64,000 bases of DNA from Silene conica (Eukaryota; Streptophyta; Magnoliopsida; Caryophyllales; Caryophyllaceae), in contig CM055314.2 of assembly GCA_029255685.2 (NCBI GenBank), positions 10,558,399-10,622,398 of the forward strand, given 5' to 3'. Under the pieces are notes generated by a model. That model saw only the letters and a list, made by a program, of their open reading frames with translations, was not told the origin of the DNA and did not search any database. Position 1 is the first letter of the stretch. Every line of letters starts with the position of its first letter. Positions 21,687 through 34,000 of this stretch are shown here, piece by piece. A program made the translations under genes and the position numbers.

Positions 21687-22340
21687 CCAACCAATAACAG
21701 ACGTTGATCCAACAGCAGCAAGGCTGTCGTTACGCTACGCCCTGTCGTGTGTTCCTCCTGGTAGCCTTGAAAGAACTCCGATTACTCCCGCCACTAATGC
21801 TAGTAACACAAAGAAAGGTATTGCTACATTTTCTCCCAGTGCTACGTACAACAATCGATTTAGTAGAATGAAATGCAAAATTGATTGATGATACAATTAT
21901 AGTGATGATCTTGATTCTCCTTCCTTCGCCACCATTCACATTGTTGACTATCCGAGTTCATCGCCAATTTGGCTTTGTACCCATGAGAGAATAATCTCAA
22001 AAGAGAGTAATATTATTATTGAAATACACATTATTGGGTATGATTCTATGGAAATAGTTTGCAGTGTTGCACAATATCCCATATTTGTCAAGCAATGTGA
22101 TCAAATTTTACATCTCTACTAACATTGTAATCATTTCACACAAGAATACTGCAATGAATTCACTATTTTAAACAAAAAAACATCTTTAGAAATTGAAGCC
22201 TAAAAATATTACTCATATCATTCAAACAATATCCTGAAAATATTACTCATATCATTCAAACAATATCATAGTTGTGATTAAAGGGGCACGATAAAAAGAC
22301 GCTAGATCGCTCAAATGTTTTGCCTTTTTATATACACAAG
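21687..22340 (+). other. Unassigned stretch with a short coding-like fragment
   Basis: No gene can be supported. At about 21688-21888 one plus-strand frame stays open for roughly 65 codons with a balanced amino-acid mix (peptide TDVDPTAARLSLRYALSC and onward) and then stops. It could be an exon relic or chance. The remainder is AT-rich, with a 35-bp direct repeat near 22203 and 22238. Confidence 0.25.
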
Positions 22341-23060
22341 TAAAAAGTCGGGGTGAGGTTGGCCCTGAATGGGTGTGGTCCTCTTTGGCGGTGGCGTGGT
22401 GGGTATGAGGGAGTCGGGTTTGTTGGTAGTGTAGTTGGTTGGATTGATGGGTGGTGGTATTTTTCTAATCTTTAATGGTTAATTTTTATAATCCAGTTTT
22501 TTTATACGTTCAAAAAATAAGGACTTTAGTAGTTTTACATTGGGTTTGTGTTGTGTCCATCTTTACATGGCCTCCTGGGATGGTCATGGGGTTGTTCATG
22601 TGGGTTGTCTTAGTGTCATGTCTGATCTCTCCTTGCTTGTCGTTTCGGACTACGGTTTACTTGCCCTTTCTAAGTCGCTCCCAAAGTGTAGGAGTTTTTA
22701 CTCTACTTGGCATAGATTTTCATGGTCTTTGTCTCTCTTTTTCTTTCTACATCCCTGTGGCGTAAGTGCACTTTGCGTCATCTACTTGGATCATGGGGTT
22801 TATTGGTTTTCGTGGTTTCTGATGAGTGAAGATCGTACCTGTCATTTGTCAAGCAATGTTTGCCCCCTCAAGAAAGTAGAGGTTAAAGATGGTGCTCCGA
22901 GACTATGCCAGTCGTTAGTCATCAACACATGTTTATTATCCGAGGTAGTTACTTTTATATCTTTGCTTATCGTTTAAAAATTAAAAGTGCATTCGACCAA
23001 ATGAGTCAAATGCCATTTGTATAAACAAACCTTCGTTTTACTCCTGCCAAAAAAAAAAGT
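22341..23060 (+). mobile_element. Possible 5'-truncated non-LTR retroposon ending in poly-A
   Basis: A GC-richer block starts after AAGTAAAA (about 22341-22348) and ends at a CCTGCC followed by about ten A (23046-23058). The same AAGTAAAA string follows, a possible 8-bp target duplication. The end resembles that of LINE E6, which finishes TTTTTACC plus poly-A. A 145-residue ORF at 22540-22977 shows no domain I recognise. Evidence is modest; it could be an ordinary intergenic block. Confidence 0.3.
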
Positions 23061-23815
23061 AAAACAACACTGAGCTAGCACAATATTTTTCTTATCAAAT
23101 CTCAATAAGCAGATCGTCTGAAAACCGCTTCCTTCGCAAATGAGTTAATTCATCAGCTTTCACATCGACCCAAAACCCCGATTAAAAAACTTTCAATTTG
23201 TAGATCTTATAGTTATCAACATCGTCTTACATCCCTAACAGATGCACAGTTAGTTTGACCGCCTTATAAACACTCCATTAATCAAATAATAATTAGATAG
23301 AAGTCCAAAGCAAAATAATAAAAAATAATAATAAATCAATTACCGTAAGCATCCAAAGCGTGCCCAAACAGTTAGAAAATAAGGACAAATAGAAAAGTAT
23401 ACTTAATAACGAAAACAAATAAATCAATTACCTTAAGCATCCAAAGAGTCCCCAAACATTGAGTTTGAGTTCCACGATTGTCATCCAAATTGAAGTGATT
23501 TATTGTAATAATTGTTGTTATATGTCTATGAAGCTAACAAAGAAAGAAAAAAAAGGATAAGGATGAGGATGAGATAAGAGGTGAAGGCTTCAAAACATAT
23601 AATGAAGATGCATGGAAAAGAGAGCTTCAAAGACTATAATGGATACAAAATTAATTGAGCTGAGATTATGAGAATTGAGATTCTAAACTCGGCGTTTTTA
23701 GCTAAAAAGGAGCAAAATGATGTTCTTTATTACTGCTCATTGTGAATACTCTGAATAGTAACAAGGCTTGCTCACATTTTTGTAAGGGAATAAACATATG
23801 TACATTAAGAGTATG
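23061..23815. other. AT-rich intergenic sequence, no gene seen
   Basis: Contains an imperfect direct repeat of about 45 bp, near 23333 and near 23427, about 95 bp apart, sharing AATAAATCAATTACC and GCATCCAAAG. No ORF of interest. Confidence 0.5.
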
Positions 23816-24868
23816 TGTAATACCCCATATTTTTCATAATTCGTAATGATGAGTTGTTTTATATTTTATCAAGACGAGGTATAATTATATATTATTCGAT
23901 ACGTATTTTCTAAATGCTATAATAATTATATTAGTTATATGTAATCGTTAATTTTAAATTACGAGTGTAAGACCTCGAGATGTGTGATGGGCTTGGTCTT
24001 GGTATGAGAACCGTGTATGGGAACAAAAAAACAAAACCCTAACTAATCTACTATATCCATCGACACATACTTCACTAATACTATACATCAACATATTACA
24101 CAAAAGTACAACCCTAATCACCCATATTACTAATCTGACTCCATCGACTTTCACAAAAACCCTACTCATCTATAATCAGTCGTCTGCCTCCTTACTCCAT
24201 CTACACCTAAACCCTAGTTTGGTCTGTCGTGGGGTAGGAGAAGAACGAAAGAGAAAGAGAACAGTCAAGAACAGCCCACATCATCATCGTCTTCTTCCTT
24301 GCGCCACTATAAGCTCGTGAATTGTTTACACCTTCTTATCAGACCTTCGACCTTGAATATTATGGTTGTGGGTAGTCCTTGTAGTATCCTTAACATTTGT
24401 ATCACTGTTAAACCACCATAAGACCGTCGTGGACGTCACTATAACCGCCATGAATGTCGACAGTAACTGCATATTCAATACTTTGTTTCGTTTTAATTTG
24501 CTTATTAGATTGTATTTTTTTGGTTTAATTCTGTCGAGAGTTCATGAGTATTGTTAGTGGGGTGTGAGTAGGTTGCGTTGATGGTGGTAGGGTGGTGTGT
24601 GGTGGTCGGGAAAACCTTAGTTGCAGTCTGTTCAGGGGGTTAAGAAACGGGCAGAAACAGGGGGACCCTATCAACCTCAACGTCTATCCATGTACTCCAT
24701 TAACACACGACTCTCCAAGGCTGTTAGGGTTTCTGATTTAGTCTTCCTCAAAAGTATGAGCTAAGATCTTTTGTTTACTGTTTTGCTGCTTGGCTGATCA
24801 AAGTAGGCGGACCAGCGTTAATTTTGTTTAATTCTGCTCAATTCTTGACTTCTTATCTGGACAAGTAT
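23816..24868 (+). mobile_element. Probable LTR fragment, chromovirus-like, plus orientation
   Basis: The left end TGTAATACCCCATATTTTTC matches the common opening of plant chromovirus LTRs (compare TGTAACAGCCCGTATTTTCG of E9). The sequence that follows is typical low-complexity LTR/leader sequence with no ORF. I found no right terminus, partner or target duplication, so the end is approximate. Confidence 0.4.
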
Positions 24869-25657
24869 AAAAGGAAGGACATTTCAAGGTTTCTGATTGG
24901 TTCCTTAATTTGCGTTAGATGGGCCCACCATCAATTTCTTTCCTTTAATTACTTTTTCATCCAAATTCATTTGCGTTCTATTTTACAAATTTTCGATTCC
25001 AAAATATTCGTATTCGTATATTAAGTTTATGTTAAAAAAATTATTTACATAAAAATTTATGCAAACAAAAAATTAAAATTAAAAATAAAAATAAAAAACG
25101 AAAATTGTACAGAATGAATATGTTCAAAGACTACGAATTAATAAAATTTCAAATTACTAAATTAAAAAATAACAACCTTAATGAATAATAATAAATAAAA
25201 TATAGACAAGCAAATTCATATAATTATACACCAAATCTAACACAAATAGACAGATTATAATATCTCGATAAAAAGAACAAAAAATGATCAACTATAATTA
25301 ACTATCGGAGATAAAAAAAAGTATAAATAATTATTTTGTATGTGGAAAAAATCAACTCCATATATGGTGATAATTTTTTTGGGTAGTTAGAGGGTCGGAG
25401 TTTATATTTTATGATTGGTGTTTTTTTGTAGTTAGAGGGTCGACCAATAACAATTTGGGTTAATTATGATATTTAAGGACTTAGGTTAAAAGGAAGGACA
25501 TTTCAAGGTTTCTGATTGGTTCCTTAATTTGAGGTAGATGGGTCCACCATCAATTTTTTTCCTTTAATTATTTTCTCCTCCAAATTTATTTGTATTCCAT
25601 TTTACAAATTTTCGATTCCAAAATATTCGTATTCGTATATTAAGTTTATGTTAAAAA
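24869..25657 (+). repeat. 170-bp direct duplication and AT-rich spacer
   Basis: Positions 24869-25038 recur at 25488-25657 with roughly 90 percent identity by eye. The shared start is AAAAGGAAGGACATTTCAAG and both end near TTAAGTTTATGTTAAAAA. The 450-bp spacer is strongly AT-rich, with a second short repeat GTAGTTAGAGGGTCG at about 25382 and 25430. This may be the remains of an LTR pair of a tiny element or a local duplication; no TG...CA ends or target site duplication were found. Confidence 0.6.
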
Positions 25658-25929
25658 GTGTTTATAACAAGCTATTTCTTGATAAGCTTAGAGGTGTCCG
25701 TCTTCCGTCTTATAAAACTACAACGCTTTTTTTTATATAATGGAACGGAAATGAAATATTAAAGTAAATTGAAACGAAAGCTTTTAATTGACGAAATTTA
25801 TATAGATAATACTTTTTTTAACACTCCTTTAAAAAATAAATGCATAATCAAATTATTAACGAATTGTATCTGAAGATAGACCTACTCCTTCAAATATATG
25901 GATTTCTTTATGTTATAGCGGGTCACATA
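25658..25929. other. AT-rich stretch, nothing recognised
   Basis: No ORF, no repeat partner and no motif seen. It ends in the palindrome GTCACATATGTGAC that overlaps the next LTR start. Confidence 0.5.
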
Positions 25930-26731
25930 TGTGACACCCCGCGATATTACATAAAAATAAACAGGAAACTTGCAGCGGAAATACGATATTTTAAAAACTT
26001 TCGACATATATGATAAAACTTAAATCGCGGAATATCAAAACATTATGTGGAAGTCTAAAACTGAAGAGAAAGCAAAACTTATACAAGTTAAATTAAATAA
26101 ACAAGGGATAAGGTATCCCTTGATAGCAATACAATTTAAATCTAAGCTAATCGTAAGTAGGTGATTGTCGAATAATCAACAATGCTCGCTAGCCACACGT
26201 CTTCCCCAAACAGCACCAACTTACATACATGAAACATGTACGCCACAGTTAGTGGAGAGTAACTCGAGGTTCTCCCAGCCACTTTTTGTCAAGAAACACG
26301 TAAACGGTAATACAACACAACATACACATATGAACATGCATATACATTAATAAGTAATCAAACATGACATAATCAAATATGGCAAACATGATCAAGGCAT
26401 GAATCAACATGTGAAACATAATCAAAGTCATCATGTGAACTATTATCAAACGGATAATCAACCAAGTGAATGACTCAGTGACCAACACTTGATGGCATGT
26501 TCATTCACACAAACAACAACCAAGTGACCGACTCAGAAGCCAACACTAAATGACATGGCCAATCACATAACACATACAAGAATAGAATGAACACCATCAG
26601 AGCGTTGAGACGCACGACCTCTCACTAATGGAGCGCATAGGCAGGACCTCCAACTACGGGAGCGCTTCCGCACGACCTCCAACTACGGGAGCGATTCCGC
26701 ACGACCTCCAACTACCGGAGCGCTGAATCGC
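25930..26731 (+). mobile_element. LTR fragment of a chromovirus-like element, cut by E5
   Basis: Starts TGTGACACCCCGCGATATTA, a typical LTR opening. At 26606-26722 there are three to four tandem units of about 29 bp (core CACGACCTCCAACTACGGG). An imperfect 60-bp tandem repeat lies near 26459 and 26519. The fragment stops where E5 begins, with ATCGC as the candidate target duplication; the other side of E5 is outside the window. Orientation is uncertain. Confidence 0.45.
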
Positions 26732-28423
26732 TGATGGGCCGGAATTCGCCGTCACTACCGGTCATCGAACAAGATTTTTAAACCCGAAGAAAAGTAGTAT
26801 TTAGTTCGGGGTCGAACGCTAAGATGGTGGGGAAGTTGATTAGTTAAGTTCTAATTAAAGCTTGAGTTGGAAGGTAGTAGGTTGGTTTGTGAAAGACTAA
26901 CAACTAAAGGCAAATAAGAACAATAACGCTAAGATTAAATTGATGATAAGGAGAACTAGGGTGTCGGAGGTCACTTAGGTGAGTCGGTAGCCAAACACAA
27001 GATAACGGTCTTGTGTCACTTCTATGGTAAGTCTAGGGCCGTCTCTTCTCTCGAGTCGACTACCCTTAGGTCAAGACTAGTCCTAGCTTTCGCTACAAAC
27101 CAAGGTAACCTAACACATAAACATGCTCATGAAACTCAAGACCATCGTCTAAAGCAAACAAAGCGAAGACTAATACCCAACCGTCGTTGAGGCAATTCGT
27201 CGAACACGTAACATGCATGATGTGAAAACTCAACCAAAGAGGCAAAACAAGACTAACCCTAAGCATTTTTCATGGCTACTAACTACCCAAGCAAACCCCT
27301 AACCCTAGAATGAAACTACTCACACATGATTAAGAAGGAAACATGAACAAGTGAAGTATAGATGATAAACATTATGGGAAATGGTAAAAACAAGCAATAG
27401 ATTAAAAAGAACTTGAGATAAATGTAAACAAATGAAAATACTAAACAAGAAAAAAGGAAGATCATACCAATAATTGCATTAAAGAGAAGAACTTGGATAC
27501 AAATGAAGAATTCTCTCAAATATCTTCAAAATACACCCAAAACTACAAATGTAAACTATTGATCTTCTAAGACTAAAGAAGGATTATCAAGAACTACAAG
27601 ATTAAAGCAAAATCTAAGAAAAGATTAAAATTCTTAAGAGAGTTTTTGATGGCTAAGTATTGATGAATGGAACAGTAAAAACCCTAAAATAAGTATGAAA
27701 ATATCTCAAAAGTTGCGTCTCAAATAATAGACTAAGTGCGGGTTTATATAGTGTGCGAAAAACTGAAATATGATTCTCAGCCGGTCCACCGGCTGCCGGT
27801 CTGGGACCGGCTAAGAGTCCAAATGTGAACTTCTGAAACTTTTCTTCTTTTCTTCAACATTGCCTTGATCTTCAGCCGACCGGCCGGCTGCCGGTCGGGC
27901 ACCGGCTGGGAGGCTGGTTGGTGACTTCTGGATTTTTTTCACTTTTTCAATATGTACAGGTACCACCAGCCGGTGGACCGGCTGCCGGTTGGCCACCGGC
28001 TGGGAACCCTTTTGCAAGAATCTGCCCAAATGAATGTTTTCTTCAATTCTTGAAATATGGCGAAGTATGGGATATGAACCCCAGCCGGCCTACCGGCCGC
28101 CGGTTGGGGACCGGCTGAGATGCAAACTTTCAAGGCCTGTAACATTTCTTCATTTTTCGCCAAGGTCAAGTCAAGATCCCCAGCCGGCCTACCGGCCGCC
28201 GGCTGGGAACCGGCTGGGAGAGCCTGGGAAGAGCTTCTTGCATTTTCTTCTCAAATTCTTCACATTTCGCTCCAAATTCGTCTCGTTTGCTCCCGTTTCT
28301 TCGCTCCAAATTCACATTTCGCTCCAAATTCAACACCGAACAACGTCTACACCCTAACATACGACTTGAAAACCAAATCAAATGCAAAAATTGTGTAAAC
28401 CCGGCACGCGTGCAAAAACATCA
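26732..28423 (-). repeat. E5 3' LTR (right boundary approximate)
   Basis: Aligned with 62504-64000 over 1.5 kb; beyond 28258 there is no partner, so the end at about 28423 (ACATCA) is a guess. The minus-strand TATA-like box is at 27743-27750. Directly upstream of it (higher coordinates) lie five GC-rich hairpin modules at 27777-27816, 27873-27910, 27966-28004, 28080-28117 and 28180-28218. They share the core ACCGGCYGCCGG with changing arms, for instance CCAGCCGGTGG with CCACCGGCTGG. Confidence 0.75.
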
Positions 28424-29623
28424 ATAGACCACATTATTATAGCAGCGGCTTTTTCTATGTCCCCTTGATGGAAGGGAGTTGTTGCTAGCCTTTTTCTCTT
28501 TCAAAACACATATATACACTTTTCTTTTTTGGTTTTTTCAAAACTTTTTCAACTTTTTCTTTGATTTTCTATTTTCTTTATTTTTTCATTTCATTTTTCA
28601 TTTTTTTTTCTTTTTGTCAAACCTCCATTCACCAAGAAAACAACAAGTAAGACCACAACGGAAGAGTGCACCAACCAACATCTAAATCCCGGCTCTACCA
28701 CCAACAAAGTACCACAAAAGCAACAATTCTTGATCAAGGAAGGGTGTTTTTGGGGATGTAGTTCATTTAGAGGTTAAGGCCAAATGAATAGGCTAAGGCT
28801 CAAAGTGGTTAAACAAAAGAGGGAATAAGATGCAAGGGTCAAAACAAGGCTAATTTGGCAAATGTGAAGTTGATTTATTTGGAACAAGAGTTGTCTCACA
28901 TGCACATGAACATTAACACGGAAATAAGGAACGAGCGCCATATTTATGCGTATAGACATAACACACCACGTAAGGAGGACTACTCACAATCCTAAACTGA
29001 GTCGGTTTGATGGGCCGACCATAAAGGAGGCTCTATCCTCACATTTGAGTAGCTAACACCGGTCCTAGGTCGAGTCAAGGTCTAACACGGTCTCACAAGG
29101 TGGTCGAAACTTGGTCATTAAGCCTAGACTTCCGGGTCCTTGCAAGCAAGAACCCTAACAAGGTGACATCAAACGGTGCAAGCTATTAGGAGGGGTAAGA
29201 CACAGGTAAGACAAATATCATCATTGACGGCATATATCCTCCACTATTCAATCTCCTATGCATATTTACAAACAAAAGCAAAAAGGAAAAACCGACTAAC
29301 ACATATTCACAAAACTATGAAAATGAAAAGGCATGTGAAACTAAAGTAAACTAATAACAAACACAACGATCATGCAACAACAAGAGGACTAAACTAGCAG
29401 CACATCAACCACAACAACCACAAGTTCCCCAAATGAACATCCAAGGTACAAAAATCCCGTTCTCCTTCATGCTATCAACATAAAAAGAAATAGGGAGGGG
29501 AAAAAAGAAGTAGGAAAGAGTATACCAAGCATCTTCATTCTCCTAATACCTCGGATTGTTGTTGCATCTGCCACTTGTTAGTCCAACAAACATATATATA
29601 CAAAGCAAGCAAAGAACAAAAAC
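28424..29623 (-). other. E5 3' interior, non-coding
   Basis: No ORF of interest. A long T/C-rich tract at 28494-28618 mirrors the tract of E2 at 3112-3206. The block 28973-29050 resembles E2 3456-3525 (shared ACTACTCAC, ATCCTA and GGCTCTA). It carries a hairpin at the same place with different arms, GTCGG and CCGAC (29001-29019). This ties E2 and E5 to one broad lineage. Confidence 0.55.
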
Positions 29624-29726
29624 AAAAGAGAGGAAGAAGTGACATATAGACATATAAACTTTGGGATGAGAGAGAAAGTTAGAGCAAGAAGATTCTCTGA
29701 TTTCTAGGGTTCCTAATTCGCATGCT

Positions 29727-31016
29727 ATGGCAAGGCGTAAATCCCAAAATCATCCTAAAGTAGCTTCATCAGACAATAATGATAACAATAATAATAATTC
29801 ATCAACTACTATGACTAATACTAATAAATCTAATATTCAAAATAACCAGAATTCTAGTAACAAAAATAAGCAGAAGGATGTTCATGTTGAAACTATGGAG
29901 GAGGAAATTGCAAGTGCTAGAAGGGACATTGAGGCGCAGATGAATGCAATGATTGATGAGAATGAAGATCAGAATGAGTGGCAGGAGGTGCCGTCGAGAA
30001 GACGACCTAGCAGAATGGAGCCGATTGTTGAGGAGGTTGTGGAACCAGAGCAGGAAACTAGGATCTTACTTAAAATCACTGAGGATGATGTGGTTGAGGA
30101 GATTGAGTATTGGAAGATGGCGTTATATGGTTATGTGATGGGTGCGAATCCGCCTTGGGAGGTTTTGGAGGGTTATCTGAAGAGGATCTGGAGCTCTTAT
30201 GATATCCATCAAATCTCTTTTCTGCCGAATGGATTGTTTGTGGTAAGATTTAACAAACTTGAACATCTTCAGTTAGTTCTGGAGAATGGGTTGTTTCATT
30301 TTGATGGAAAACCTATTATTGTGAAATTATGGGACCCTTGTATTCGAATAGCAAAAGAGTCAGTCAAAAAAGTTGCGATTTGGGTTAAATTGATTAGATT
30401 GGATTTGAAGTTCTGGGGACTGAAGTGTCTAGAAAAATTGCCGGGTTTGGTTGGTAAATTTGTGCGTATTGACGAAACCACTAGGAATAGGAAGCTATTA
30501 GGATATGCTCGTATTCTTATTGAGGTAGAGTTAGACCAAAATTTTCCAACTATGGTAACATTTGAGGATGAATTAGGCATGGAAACATCTGTTCAGGTTG
30601 GATATGATTGGTTGCCAGTTACATGTCAGAAATGTAAAGGCATTGGGCATTTTACTAATGATTGCAGAAGAAGAACAGTGCCAAAGCCCAACCCTGTGCC
30701 AAAGATTAATAAGGTGTGGGTACCCAAAGTGGTTCCTGAACCATCTGTTTTGGATCCTGTTGAGTTTCCCCCTCTTCCTAATAACACTGAGACTGCAGTT
30801 GTAGGCACACCAGCTGTTACTCCAGCACAAGGACCTGTAGCTGTGTTTACACCAGCCCGTATTTTAACCAGAGTTAACAGGAATGAATCAAGGGTGGTTG
30901 ATGGTAGAGATGGTGCATTTTCAATGAATTTTAGTGCTATCTTAGCAGCAGCAGAGAATAATCAGGAAATGGTTGATAAAGGGGGTGGTGGGGCAAACCC
31001 TCAACCCAATGATTAG
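29727..31016 (+). CDS. LINE ORF1 (RNA-binding, DUF4283-like plus zinc knuckle)
   Basis: A 429-residue protein beginning MARRKSQNHP at the first ATG after the 5' end. Residues 15-50 are Asn/Ser-rich low complexity. About 110-280 resemble the DUF4283 domain found in plant L1 ORF1 proteins (motifs WEVLEGYLKRIW and FVRIDETTRNRKLLGYARI). A CCHC knuckle CQKCKGIGHFTNDC lies at about 300-313, followed by a Pro/Val-rich tail. The protein would coat LINE RNA and act as a nucleic-acid chaperone. The frame is intact and overlaps the start of ORF2 by 44 bases in another frame. Confidence 0.9.
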   Translation: MARRKSQNHPKVASSDNNDNNNNNSSTTMTNTNKSNIQNNQNSSNKNKQKDVHVETMEEEIASARRDIEAQMNAMIDENEDQNEWQEVPSRRRPSRMEPIVEEVVEPEQETRILLKITEDDVVEEIEYWKMALYGYVMGANPPWEVLEGYLKRIWSSYDIHQISFLPNGLFVVRFNKLEHLQLVLENGLFHFDGKPIIVKLWDPCIRIAKESVKKVAIWVKLIRLDLKFWGLKCLEKLPGLVGKFVRIDETTRNRKLLGYARILIEVELDQNFPTMVTFEDELGMETSVQVGYDWLPVTCQKCKGIGHFTNDCRRRTVPKPNPVPKINKVWVPKVVPEPSVLDPVEFPPLPNNTETAVVGTPAVTPAQGPVAVFTPARILTRVNRNESRVVDGRDGAFSMNFSAILAAAENNQEMVDKGGGGANPQPND

Positions 31017-34000
31017 AATGGGGATGTGGAATGTTAGGGGCCTGAACAGTGAGACCAAACAGAAAGATGTAAAATGGTTTCTTCATCAAAATGATGTGGA
31101 TTTGTTCGGGCTCCTAGAGACTAGGGTAAAACCTAGGGCTCTAAATAAAGTAGTTAGTAATGTATGTCATGGTTGGGAGTTTGTTACTAATAGTGCAGTG
31201 CATCCAGGGGGTCGTATATGGATTATGTGGAGAAGGGGTACTGTTGAGGTGGAAGTGTTGGAAATGGGCTCACAGTTTATCCACCGTAGTAGAGTTAACA
31301 TGTTAACTATGGATCAGCAATTCTTTGCTACCATAGTTTATGGGTTTAACAAAATTGAGGAGAGAGTGCCTTTGTGGGAAGCAATGGATAGATTTACTGC
31401 TACTCTGCCATGGATAGTGATAGGTGACTTTAATAATGTCATGTATGCTAATGAGAGGTTGGGTAAACTTGTTAAGGATGAGGAAATGTATCCGTTCCAG
31501 GAAGTAGTGAATGGATGTGATTTGGTTGATATGAAGTGGAGTGGCTCGTTTTTTACTTGGAACAACAAGCAGCCAAGTGAGACAAGGGTATTTAGTAGAA
31601 TTGATAGAGTATTGGTGAATGGTGCTTGGATTCAGAAATGGCCTGACTGGAGTGCTCACTATCATCCTGAAGGTTATTTCGACCATTGTCCTTGTGTCAT
31701 TTCAATGGGGGCAGGTAGTTGTCAAAAGAAAAGACCATTTAAGTTTTTTAATATGTGGATTAAGTCCCCAGAATTCAATGATATGGTAAAGGAGTGCTGG
31801 GGGAGGACTATTTTGGGTAGTAAAATGTTTCAGGTGGTTAGGAAACTTAAGTTGCTGAAGAGTGGGCTGAAGATGTTGAATAAGGACTTATTTGCTGATA
31901 TTGAAAGGAATACGGATGTAGCCTATATATACACTCCTAATTGAGTGTCAGAAGCAGCTTCAAACTGATAAATTTAACAAGGTGTTGATGGATCAGGAGA
32001 AACAACTTCATGAGTCTTATCTTCTGCTCTCGAAGTCTAGGAATGAGTTCCTTGCTCAGAAGGCCAAGACTGATTGGGTCAAATATGGAGATGCCAACAC
32101 GACGATGTTCCACCAAGTAATTAGGCAGAGGCAAATCTTTAACAAAATCATTCAGATTGAGGATGATGGAGGCAATGTGGTGAGGGAACCAGGGGAAATA
32201 GCTACTGCCTTTGTTGATTATTATGTTAAGCTCTTGGGCACTAGTACCAGAACTGAATCCTTTTCCCAGAGAATTGCTATGAAAGGGAAATTGGTTGAGC
32301 AGACAGAGTGGAGCCAGTTATGCAGCATTCCAACTTTAGAGGAGATCAAACAAGCAGTTTTTTCAATTCCTAATGACAAGAGTCCGGGGCCTGATGGATA
32401 TAGCAGTTGTTTCTTTAAAGCTAGCTGGCCTGTGATACAAGATGATGTGATAAATGCCATTAAAGATTTTTTTGTGAATGGGAAGTTGCTGAAACAACTT
32501 AATTGCACAAATATTGTGCTGGTGCCTAAGTTGGAGAATCCTAAAAGTGTGAAAGACTTCAGGCCTATTGCCTGTTGTAATACGCTTTACAAGATCATTT
32601 CAAAATTAATGTGCAACAGGATGGGTAAGTGTCTTCCTCGTATTATTAACCCTTCCCAATGTGCTTTCATTAAGGGGAGAAGTATCTTGGGGAATGTGTT
32701 GATCAGCCAGGACCTACTGAGACTTTATAAGAGGGTTAATGCATCCCCTAGGTGTATGATGAAGCTTGATTTGAGGAAAGCGTATGATTCAATAGAATGG
32801 AAATTTGTGGAACAGATGTTGGTAGCTATGAATTTCCCTAGCCATTTTACTAGACTTGTCATGGAATGTGTAACTACAACCTCATTCTCAATTGTGCTTA
32901 ATGGTCAGAGTCATGGCTTCTTTAAAGGTTGTAAAGGACTCAGATAGGGTGACCCTATCTCACCCCTCTTATTTACTCTTTGTATGGAGTATTTAAGTAG
33001 ATTACTGAATATGGCCGGAGAGCTTAGAGGTTATCATTTTCATCCCTTGTGCAAGATGATGAAGCTTAATCATTTGATGTTTGCGGATGATTTGCTTCTG
33101 TTTTGTAAAGGGGATATCAGATCCATAAGTATTATGATAGAGTGCTTTAATCAGTTCTCAAGGGCTTCTGAGTTACATATAAACAAAGATAAATCTGATG
33201 TGTATGTTGCTGGGATGCAGGAGAATGTTTTAGTGAGGGTGTTGCAAGGCACTGGTTTTAAAAAAGGAGAATTGCCGTTCAAGTATCTTGGTGTTACTAT
33301 TTCGAATAAGAGGCTTACAAAGGTTGATTGTAATGTTTTGGTGGAGTGGATGATAAGAAGAATTAGGGGATGGAATAGCAGGAAAATCTCTTACTCTGGG
33401 AGATTGATTCTAGTAAAATCTGTGCTTTCTTCGATTCACACTTACTGGGCTCAATTGTTTGTTCTTCCCGCTGGTGTTATGGACAGAATCAAGGCACTGT
33501 GCAGGAACTTTTTATGGGAGGGGACTGACAAGTACTCGAAAGCCCCCTTGGTTGAATGGAGTGTGCTATGTAAGGGGAAGAAGCAGGGTGGTCTGGATCT
33601 AATTGACAATAAGGTTTGGAATATTGCAGCCATTGGTAAGCTTGTTTGGTGGATTGCAACGAAGCAAGATCATTTATGGATTAAGTGGGTGAATTGTATC
33701 TATATAAAGAAGGGGAGCTGGTTTTCTCATGTTCCTTCTATACATAGCTCTTGGGCTTGGAGGAAAATTTGCGAGGTTAGGGATGTAATGAGGCCAGGGT
33801 ACAGAAATAGTATATGGCAGGGGAGAAATGGTTGTTACAGAATTGCAGATGGGTATCACTGGTTGCAACAGGAGGACATGGAGAGTGTGCAATGGCATAA
33901 ATTGGTCTGGAATAGGTACAATGTTCCTAGATGGGAGTTCATTATGTGTCTTGCTCAAAAACAGAGGTTATTAACTCTGGATAGGCTTAATAGAATGGGC

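Noticed and set aside
22540-22977. 145-residue ORF in the debris region
   Set aside because: Composition rich in Cys, Trp, Leu and Ser as in random frames; no domain and no relatives recognised.
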